Assembly: GCA_009692515.1 (NCBI GenBank)
Contig: SHZA01000013.1
Location: forward strand, 1-48,852
Source of the DNA: Bdellovibrionales bacterium
Lineage (GTDB): Bacteria; Bdellovibrionota; FAC87; UBA2466
Length of the DNA: 48,852 bases
Direction of reading: 5' to 3'
The notes under the pieces are model-generated. The model saw only the letters and a program-made list of their open reading frames with translations. It was not told the DNA's origin and searched no databases. Made by a program: the position numbers and the translations under genes. How positions within the stretch are numbered: position 1 is the first letter of the stretch; each line of letters starts with the position of its first letter. This document shows positions 42,501 through 48,852 of this stretch, one piece after another.

Positions 42501-43634
42501 ATGAAAACCCTAAAACAACAGTTAAGCTCTCAAATTACAGTGCCTAAAATGCCGGCATTAGCATGGTTAAAAGAGATTGCGCTCTGGCCTTTGCTAGATG
42601 TCAGATCTGAAGGGGAATTCCAAGAGGGTTATATTCCGGGCTCTATCTCTGCACCCATTTTAAATAATGAAGAAAGGCACCAGGTAGGCATTACCTACAA
42701 ACAAAAAGGGCAATCTGCTGCTATTACTTTGGGGTTATCACTCGTAGAATCCCATCGGGAATTACGAATTGAGGCGATGTTGAAAAACATTACCTCCTCA
42801 GTAGCCGTCAGCTGTTGGCGAGGAGGACTTAGATCTCGTTTTGCTTCTGGCTGGTTACAAGACGCCAGGAAAGACAGTCTTAATGTAGTCCAAATCACCG
42901 GTGGGTATAAAGCGATTCGTAATCAGCTTTTAACTGTGATCAATACACCCAGGGAAATGTGGGTCGTGGGTGGCATGACAGGCTCTGGAAAAACTATTCT
43001 GCTAAAGGAGCTGGAATTAGATATCCGATTTCCAGTATCCCAAGTTTTAGATTTAGAAGGAATGGCTAGTCATCGCGGAAGTTCTTTCGGCAATAATGTA
43101 TCCTCGTCAGGAGAAAAGATTAAACAGCCGAGACAACAAACCTTTGAAAATTTAATGGGATTGCACCTTTTTAAGTCAAATGGCCCAATTGTCGTTGAAA
43201 ATGAGAGCACACTTATTGGACAGGTATTTATTCCCGAGGGCTTTCGTTCTCAGATGAGATTAGCTCCGGTAGTCGTTTTAGAAACTCCTGTGCTCGAAAG
43301 AGTTCTGGCTATTTTTAAAGAGTATGTAGAGGCTCCGATTCAAGCCGGTTGTTGCCCTGAAAAACTTTGGAATATTTTGGAAGGAAATATTAAAGTATTA
43401 GAACGACGTTTGGGTGGCAAAGAAACATCGGAGCTACTCAAACACCTAAAGGATGGGGGCTCAGATCCGCTTCATCTCGAACGACAAACAGCCTGGATTC
43501 AACCTCTTTTAGAGCGTTACTACGACAAAGCCTACACCCGCTCCTCACAATTAGCGCAAAGAAATGTTATTTTCACAGGAGATAAAACTGAATGCAAAGA
43601 TTGGCTTTGTGATCAGATGGCAAAAAGGAATTAA
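42501..43634 (+). CDS. mnmH: tRNA 2-selenouridine synthase
   Basis: 377 aa. Replaces the 2-thio group of wobble uridine with selenium via a geranylated intermediate. A rhodanese domain (about 20-145) holds LLDVRSEGEFQEGYIPGSI and the active Cys105 in SCWRGGLRSR. A P-loop domain follows with GGMTGSGKTILL (157-168). Further family signatures are LDLEGMASHRGSSFG and VENESTLIG. The selD gene starts 5 bp after its stop, so the two are an operon and functionally linked. Confidence 0.95.
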   Translation: MKTLKQQLSSQITVPKMPALAWLKEIALWPLLDVRSEGEFQEGYIPGSISAPILNNEERHQVGITYKQKGQSAAITLGLSLVESHRELRIEAMLKNITSSVAVSCWRGGLRSRFASGWLQDARKDSLNVVQITGGYKAIRNQLLTVINTPREMWVVGGMTGSGKTILLKELELDIRFPVSQVLDLEGMASHRGSSFGNNVSSSGEKIKQPRQQTFENLMGLHLFKSNGPIVVENESTLIGQVFIPEGFRSQMRLAPVVVLETPVLERVLAIFKEYVEAPIQAGCCPEKLWNILEGNIKVLERRLGGKETSELLKHLKDGGSDPLHLERQTAWIQPLLERYYDKAYTRSSQLAQRNVIFTGDKTECKDWLCDQMAKRN

Positions 43635-43639
43635 TTTTT

Positions 43640-44716
43640 ATGCAAAATAATGAACCAATTCGATTAACTCAAACGGTAAAAAAAGGGGGTTGTGCCGCAA
43701 AACTTCCAGCTGGAGAATTGCAAAGTGTTTTGAGTGGTCTCGAAAAGTTTCGACCCAAAAACTTAATCCTAGGTTATGAAACAATGGATGACGCTTGTCT
43801 TTGGGATTTGGAAGATGGCAGATACATCGTTCAAACTCTTGATTTTTTCACACCCATTGTAGATGATCCTTTTGATTTTGGAGCCATTGCTGCGGCCAAT
43901 GCTATTAGTGATATCTATGCCATGGGAGGAAAACCTTCTACTGCCATGACTATTTTAGCCTTTCCTGCAAGCCAACTACCGATGACCTTAATTCGTCCTC
44001 TGATGGAAGGGGCTATTTCTATCCTATCAAAAGCAGGAGTTGCCTTAGCAGGTGGGCATACGATTGATGATGAAACCTTAAAGCTGGGTTTTTCCGTAAG
44101 TGGTTTTGTTGATAAAAATAAAGCTTGGACCAATGCACAGGCGAAACCGGGAGACGCTTTAATCTTAACCAAAGCCTTAGGGACTGGAACTATTACTGCT
44201 GCCTTGAAAAAAGGAGAGGCTAAGGAGGAATGGGTGAAAGGCGCCATCAAAAGCATGACCACTCTAAATGATGTGATCGATGCCTTATCTCAAATTGAGG
44301 TCCATAGTGCCACCGATATCACAGGATTCGGTTTAGCAGGTCATGCCACTCAAATGGCCAGTGCTAGTGATTGTGTCTTTAGAATTAATCCAGAGGCCCT
44401 TCCCATTCTTAAGGGTGCCAATGAATGTTTGAAGTTAGGATTTTTAACCCGTGCCCATGCGACTAATGAGAGTTATACCGCTGCAAAGGTGAAGTGGGAA
44501 CTATCTAGCTCTAATGATAGCCTATGGCCAGATTGGAAAAGAAAAATAATTTTGGATCCACAGACCTCAGGGGGATTACTCATTGCAGTTCCTGCAAAGC
44601 AAATAGATAAAGCTATTTCAGCAATTCAAAAAGCCGGTTTTGAAAGTGCTATTCATATCGGATACGTGGAATCGAAGGCGCTAAACGCTGATCCTTACAA
44701 TCTTATTTTTACTTAA
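43640..44716 (+). CDS. selD: Selenide, water dikinase (selenophosphate synthase), Cys form
   Basis: 358 aa. Makes selenophosphate from selenide and ATP. Catalytic Cys18 and Lys21 lie in KKGGCAAKL; the residue that is Sec in many species is Cys here. DDACLWDL, QTLDFFTPIVDDPFDFG, ALAGGHTIDD and DITGFGLAGHATQM are conserved metal- and ATP-binding parts. It feeds MnmH in the same operon. No selA, selB or selC is in the window, so selenium is probably used only for tRNA modification, although other parts of the genome could hold them. Confidence 0.96.
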   Translation: MQNNEPIRLTQTVKKGGCAAKLPAGELQSVLSGLEKFRPKNLILGYETMDDACLWDLEDGRYIVQTLDFFTPIVDDPFDFGAIAAANAISDIYAMGGKPSTAMTILAFPASQLPMTLIRPLMEGAISILSKAGVALAGGHTIDDETLKLGFSVSGFVDKNKAWTNAQAKPGDALILTKALGTGTITAALKKGEAKEEWVKGAIKSMTTLNDVIDALSQIEVHSATDITGFGLAGHATQMASASDCVFRINPEALPILKGANECLKLGFLTRAHATNESYTAAKVKWELSSSNDSLWPDWKRKIILDPQTSGGLLIAVPAKQIDKAISAIQKAGFESAIHIGYVESKALNADPYNLIFT

Positions 44717-44733
44717 AATAGTTACGATGGCGA

Positions 44734-45519
44734 TCAATTAACCATTATCTGTTTCTGGGTTGAATAATTAATATTCCAATTATATGAGTTAAATTTAACT
44801 TTATAATCTAGCGGAACCTTATTTTCTGAGTATTGATTCACATACTCAATGAGCGATGGTTTTTTCAATAAAAAATCCTCCGGAAAGAAATTTAAAATCT
44901 GCGACAGATAAACAATCTTCTCGTTATTATTTACCTTCACGTTTCTTTCCTCATTGAAAAACTTTTTCGCCTCCCGTTCTAGTTGATTTTCCAATTTAGC
45001 TTCAAAAAAAGGTTCACGGGGTAATCTTGGACAGCCTACAGACATACAATTAAGAGCCACATGTACTCTCGGGTCACCCTCCTTGCGAATAATGTCATTT
45101 TCTAGTGAATATAATGACATTTCTTGTTGCATGATTCGCATTTTGGTAAGCGCAAAGAATCGGGCTCGCTTAAAAAAGCTATCGATATCGGCTGGATATT
45201 CCTTGATAATCACAAGATGCATAGAAAGTGCGTTATAGGCATTTAGTAAAAAGGCTAGCTTCTGAGACCTGTTCTTAAAGCTGTCTTTATTCACTTCACT
45301 TATATATTTAACAAAAGTATTTAGATCTTGTGGCGACTTTCCAATATTTCTAAAGTCAACCTTTCCCTCATCGGTCACATTAGTCTTTAGCACCCTGCTC
45401 CACGCCGCTCCAGCGTCGCGTTCTGATACTAAAGCACCCTCTGGCGCTGGAACAAAACTAGAACAACTCGTCAAAAGGAAAGGAATTATTACTAGAATAA
45501 TAATAAAGTAACGAACCAT
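44734..45519 (-). CDS. DUF547 lipoprotein
   Basis: 261 aa. Lipoprotein signal ending LLTSC, Cys19. The DUF547 domain (about 75-215) has FLLNAYNALSMHLVI, then DPRVHVALNCMSVGCPRLP, the family's conserved His/Cys-containing segment reminiscent of transglutaminase-like folds. Function of the family is unknown. Convergent with selD and divergent from the chalcone-isomerase-fold gene, with about 65 bp between the starts. Confidence 0.85.
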   Translation of the reverse strand: MVRYFIIILVIIPFLLTSCSSFVPAPEGALVSERDAGAAWSRVLKTNVTDEGKVDFRNIGKSPQDLNTFVKYISEVNKDSFKNRSQKLAFLLNAYNALSMHLVIIKEYPADIDSFFKRARFFALTKMRIMQQEMSLYSLENDIIRKEGDPRVHVALNCMSVGCPRLPREPFFEAKLENQLEREAKKFFNEERNVKVNNNEKIVYLSQILNFFPEDFLLKKPSLIEYVNQYSENKVPLDYKVKFNSYNWNINYSTQKQIMVN

Positions 45520-45584
45520 GTTGTAAGCTCCATAAAAAAGTTTAGATTAATTAAAATCGAGTGATTAGTTTAAAGGAATTTAAG

Positions 45585-46145
45585 ATGAAGAGATATTTTT
45601 TATTTAGTTACTTAGCATTTTTACTAGCAGGCTCTCAATCGGTTGCGGCACAAATAGAGAATACGATGTTTCAGGATCTACTTTCTGTGGCTGGCCAACA
45701 TTTAAAATTAAATGGTTTAGGTCTAAGAAAAGCAACACTTTTTAAAGTCAGAGTTTATGCGGCAGGCCTTTATTTAGTGACCCCCTCTCAAAATTCCGAA
45801 GCTATTTTAAACTCCACCCATCCCAAGGTGCTAGTCATGAAATTTCTGAGAGATGTTTCTCAACAACAAATTAATGAGGCTTGGGATGCCACTTTTCAGA
45901 ATAGTAAAATTAAGTTTTATCAAGAATTGGTCCAGTTAAAAAAAATAATGCCTAATGCTAAGGAAGGCGACACACTAGAATATGTTTTCTTGAGCGATAA
46001 AACAGAGTTTAAGATTAATAAAGTAGCGATAGAAAATATGCCAAGTGGGGAATGGGGGAAAGCTCTTCTCGCCACATGGATCGGTAATAATCCTCCAACG
46101 GAAGAATTAAAAAGGGGGCTTTTAGGAATTAAAGATTCCGATTAG
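45585..46145 (+). CDS. Exported chalcone-isomerase-like fold protein
   Basis: 186 aa from ATG 45585, chosen because AAAGGAATTTAAG lies just upstream; the frame extends eight codons further without a ribosome site. Signal peptide about 1-22 (SVAAQ). Features: LNGLGLRKATLFKVRVYAAGLYL, PKVLVMKFLRDVS, and GEWGKALLATWIGNNPPTEELKRGLLG at the end. These match the bacterial Chalcone_3 group. Such proteins are thought to bind fatty acids rather than isomerise flavonoids. Divergent from the DUF547 lipoprotein gene; the pair often occurs near each other by shared regulation, but that is inference here. Confidence 0.85.
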   Translation: MKRYFLFSYLAFLLAGSQSVAAQIENTMFQDLLSVAGQHLKLNGLGLRKATLFKVRVYAAGLYLVTPSQNSEAILNSTHPKVLVMKFLRDVSQQQINEAWDATFQNSKIKFYQELVQLKKIMPNAKEGDTLEYVFLSDKTEFKINKVAIENMPSGEWGKALLATWIGNNPPTEELKRGLLGIKDSD

Positions 46146-46155
46146 TAGCAAGATA

Positions 46156-47223
46156 TTAACAACATGCGGCTGCGGAATCCTTTGGCGATTGAAAGTTTTT
46201 TATTTCTGCAGGAGAACAATCAAAGAGTCCGTGATGATTGTTTAAATTTCCCTCGACCCTAAAATGATCCCGATAACGAGTTTCCATTAGCATTGAAGCG
46301 GTATTACTACAGATAAGTAACGGTCTATCTTTATGAAAAGTATGATGAGCATCTAACTGAAATGAGTGAGGAGAATCTGAAATAGTCCCTTTGTAAAAGG
46401 CAACCTGTCCATAATCTTCACACTTATCTTCTAATGATTCAATTTTAAAGGCCCTCACAGTAATTGAGGAAAATTTGGCAAACCCAACCTTTTTAACTAC
46501 TTCATCATCGGTTAATTCAATAGGAGTAGACTTCACAATACGATAATCAGGAAATCCTGCTTTTAAAAGACTACGACGAAAATCTTGTCCATACATAGCG
46601 CCACCTAAGCACTCGCCCAATAAAATTCTATCTTCACGACACCATTCAGGAAGTCTTCGATCACAAAACACGTCAGAAAAGTGAAGTTCTCCACCCGGTT
46701 TTAAAACTCTAAAAATCTCAGAAAAAACTCTGTCCTTCTGAGGGGAAAGATTGATCACGCAGTTACTTACAATGACATCAATGGAATTTGATGCAATTCC
46801 AACAGATTCTAAATCCTCAATAAACCCTGTTACTAAATGAACATTACTTTTTTGATAGCCAAAAGTTTGTCGATGATAGTCTTGATGTTTTTTCGCCACA
46901 TGAAGTTGCTCATCGGTCATATCGATACCGTAAACCTGTCCCGCCGGTCCTACTAATTGAGAAAGCAAATAAACATCTCGGCCAGAACCACAGCCCAAAT
47001 CCAGTACTGTCTTTCCTGCTAGTTCCGATGGAAACGTTGAGCCACAGCCGTAAAATCTGTCTTTCACTTCGGGGTGAATATTTCTAATAAGATCCCTTAG
47101 GTGAATAGGAATACTTTCTGCAACACAACAAGCTGTCGTTTTTAAATCCTTAGTAGATTTTAACACTCGCCCGTAATAATCTTTTACCTTGTCTAAAGTA
47201 TTATCTGCTGACTGTTGTTTCAT
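46156..47223 (-). CDS. arsM: Arsenite S-adenosylmethionine methyltransferase
   Basis: 355 aa. Methylates As(III). N-terminal Cys32 and Cys33 (TTACC), SAM motif VLDLGCGSGRDVYLLSQLVG, then SNCVINLSPQKDRVFSEIFR and LGECLGGAMYG supply the other arsenic-binding Cys. RVLKPGGELHFSDV is typical. The C-terminal ~90 residues include Cys-rich ends (DKCEDYG, AAACC) as in other ArsM. ATG 47223 was chosen because AAGG lies 8 bp upstream. Adjacent to a glycosyltransferase gene and not in an ars operon. Confidence 0.93.
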   Translation of the reverse strand: MKQQSADNTLDKVKDYYGRVLKSTKDLKTTACCVAESIPIHLRDLIRNIHPEVKDRFYGCGSTFPSELAGKTVLDLGCGSGRDVYLLSQLVGPAGQVYGIDMTDEQLHVAKKHQDYHRQTFGYQKSNVHLVTGFIEDLESVGIASNSIDVIVSNCVINLSPQKDRVFSEIFRVLKPGGELHFSDVFCDRRLPEWCREDRILLGECLGGAMYGQDFRRSLLKAGFPDYRIVKSTPIELTDDEVVKKVGFAKFSSITVRAFKIESLEDKCEDYGQVAFYKGTISDSPHSFQLDAHHTFHKDRPLLICSNTASMLMETRYRDHFRVEGNLNNHHGLFDCSPAEIKNFQSPKDSAAACC

Positions 47224-47313
47224 AAGAAAACCTTCTATATACTTACAATTCATTAAATACATACTATTATTGCATTAATTTGTGTTTTTTAGAAGACATC
47301 ATAAATAGATCTT

Positions 47314-48465
47314 ATGAAAAATAGAGCCGATAAACCCTACTATATTTTTTTGTTTGGTGCGGTATATGGGTATGTCGGGGGAATCGAGCAATTTAACCAG
47401 CAAATTTTGAAATCTTGGATGCGAACCAGCCCTGAAGATCGGATTGATGTTTTAGTTCAGGAGGACGACTATCAGACCCACAGAAAAAATAGTGTGCCCC
47501 ATTCCAATGGAAATATTAGGTTTTTTGGATTCCAACACAAATTTAAAATAGTAACTAAACTCAAAATGGTTTTTTACTTTTTATGGAGGTCTATTTTTTA
47601 TTCACCGTCCCATATTTTCGTGGGCCATATTTCCTGGAGTTTCCCTGCACTTATTATTTCAAAGCTCACCGGAACTCCCTACTCATTAATGATCCACGGA
47701 AGTGAAGTCTTAGGATCTATTCCTTTGACTAGAAGATTGGGATTAAATCAAGCAGGTCATATTTTTGTGAATAGTAAAGATACTCAACAAAAATGCATAT
47801 CAACCTATAAAACATCTAAAGAAAAATTTTTTTTACTCCCCCCGACAACAGATGAAATGTTTTTCACTTTGAAAGAAAAAGCAAAGAATACGCTCCAACT
47901 AAACACTCCCATCAAAAATGAAAATATTCTTTTAACGGTAGCCAGGCTTGATGCAAGAGAGCGACATAAGGGCATTGATACTACGATTAGAGCGTTACCT
48001 GCTATTTTAGAAACCGTAAATATTATCTATTTTGTGATTGGTCAGGGTGGGGATCTAAAAAGACTCAAAGATTTGGTGCTATCGCTAGACTTAGAAAAAA
48101 AAGTTTTTTTTCTGGGGGCATTAACCAACGAAGAGGTACGGGACTATTACCACCTAGCCGATTGTTATGTGATGCCCTCTGATGAGGGATTTGGAATCGT
48201 TTATTTAGAGGCACTACTCTGCGGCGTTCCAGTAGTTGCCGGAGATGCAGATGGCTCCGCAGAACCACTGCAGGGAAATAAATTAGGTTGGCGAGTGAAT
48301 CGTAAAAATCCTGACCAGGTTGCTCATGCGGTCTTAGAGGCGTTAGCTGGAACAGATCCCCGCTCTAATAGCAAATGGCTCAGAGATGAAACCATCAAAG
48401 TTTTTGGATTAAACCGATTTGATGAACGAATCAGAGATGTACAAAAGTTTTTTACTACGACATAA
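47314..48465 (+). CDS. Family 4 glycosyltransferase
   Basis: 383 aa GT-B fold. The N-terminal acceptor domain opens IFLFGAVYGYVGGIEQFNQQ; SHIFVGHISWSFPAL and TPYSLMIHGSEVLG follow. The C-terminal donor domain has LLTVARLDARERHKGIDTTI, FVIGQGGDLKRLK and the EX7E-type motif in DEGFGIVYLEALLCGVPVV, followed by GDADGSAEPL. Retaining nucleotide-sugar transferases of this type build surface polysaccharides. The specific sugar is unknown. It is a single gene, divergent from arsM. Confidence 0.9.
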   Translation: MKNRADKPYYIFLFGAVYGYVGGIEQFNQQILKSWMRTSPEDRIDVLVQEDDYQTHRKNSVPHSNGNIRFFGFQHKFKIVTKLKMVFYFLWRSIFYSPSHIFVGHISWSFPALIISKLTGTPYSLMIHGSEVLGSIPLTRRLGLNQAGHIFVNSKDTQQKCISTYKTSKEKFFLLPPTTDEMFFTLKEKAKNTLQLNTPIKNENILLTVARLDARERHKGIDTTIRALPAILETVNIIYFVIGQGGDLKRLKDLVLSLDLEKKVFFLGALTNEEVRDYYHLADCYVMPSDEGFGIVYLEALLCGVPVVAGDADGSAEPLQGNKLGWRVNRKNPDQVAHAVLEALAGTDPRSNSKWLRDETIKVFGLNRFDERIRDVQKFFTTT

Positions 48466-48706
48466 CATCAATACAGGAAGGATCGCTGCCTTGATATTGG
48501 CACGGTCACCACTAAAATAAGTTCAATACCTGGCTATTTGCTTCCTACCACTCCTTACCCATAAACGCAGTCTCAAGAAGTTTTGTTGGCTTGTTAAACT
48601 GAGGCGGTATTTTTTTGTATCCGGGAAAAACCGCTCAACTCCTTTGGTAAGAGCAAGTCCAGTAAGTGAGGTGGAAATATTTTTAAACTACAATAACTAA
48701 TAAACC

Positions 48707-48852
48707 TTAGTTCAAGCGAACACTAGTCATTTTAGAAATACCAGCTCTCTCCATCGTGACACCATAAAGAGCCTCTGCAACTTCCATGGTCTTCTTATTA
48801 TGCGTGATCATAATGAACTGAGTCTTCTCCGACATTTTCTTAATAACCGTGT
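48707..48852 (-). CDS. smc: Chromosome segregation protein SMC, C-terminal end (partial)
   Basis: The minus-strand frame enters from the right edge and ends at TAA 48707-48709. The 48 visible codons read [20 protein letters not shown] and [19 protein letters not shown], the switch region (ITHN) and C-terminal signature of the SMC ATPase head. The rest of the gene lies outside the window. The 241 bp between it and the glycosyltransferase stop show no recognisable feature. Confidence 0.85.
   Translation of the reverse strand, partial: TVIKKMSEKTQFIMITHNKKTMEVAEALYGVTMERAGISKMTSVRLN

Overview
The window is AT-rich bacterial chromosome with densely packed genes. Exported lipoproteins, OmpA-type and FG-GAP surface proteins, KDO (kdsB), LipB and FliL point to a flagellated Gram-negative. 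The overall style (many secreted unknowns, a subtilase, a cytolysin-like lipoprotein) suggests Bdellovibrionota or a related former deltaproteobacterium. That placement is inference from gene content, not from a marker gene.

Layout. 1-3671: the C-terminal part of a very large surface protein with near-identical Ig-like repeats and a seven-bladed FG-GAP propeller. 3.8-4.1 kb: a decayed small gene. 4.3-8.5 kb: glutathione peroxidase, Nudix hydrolase, fatty-acid desaturase, M24 aminopeptidase and a Tyr/Asn-rich exported protein. 8.8-12.6 kb: lipoprotein plus overlapping subtilase, and an OmpA-domain protein. 12.7-20.8 kb: mostly housekeeping (FliL, pyruvate kinase, FtsB-like, GHMP kinase, UvrD-type helicase, RF3). 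20.8-24.6 kb: a 194-bp element with inverted ends, a Cys-rich exported protein, an ECF sigma factor with an overlapping membrane partner, and a tightly overlapping envelope operon (two HGHG proteins, a barrel-like protein, a thioredoxin). 24.8-27.5 kb: parvulin, a lipoprotein of the cholesterol-dependent cytolysin family, tRNA-Pro and a beheaded CxxCH gene. 27.5-36.7 kb: Pit phosphate transporter with its DUF47 partner, an FAD amine oxidase, LipB, a DsbA-like protein, an SGNH protein, pyrG, kdsB and an AlkZ-related protein that seems to use a CTG start. 36.7-41.9 kb: epimerase-like protein, Tpx, TylF-type methyltransferase, tRNA-Gly with a displaced echo of its 3' end, a frameshifted methyltransferase and a J-domain protein. 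41.9-48.9 kb: ArsC, MnmH-SelD, a DUF547 lipoprotein, a chalcone-isomerase-fold protein, ArsM, a glycosyltransferase and the C-terminus of SMC.

How the genes work together. SelD supplies selenophosphate to MnmH for tRNA 2-selenouridine. Both SelD and the GPx use Cys, and no selenocysteine machinery is seen here. ArsC and ArsM suggest arsenic handling although they lie 4 kb apart. Pit and DUF47 form a phosphate uptake unit, and kdsB-pyrG make and use CTP for KDO activation. The strongest candidates for new biology are the ECF-sigma-linked envelope metal/redox cluster (21.0-24.6 kb) and the lipid-anchored cytolysin-like protein (25.2-26.75 kb).
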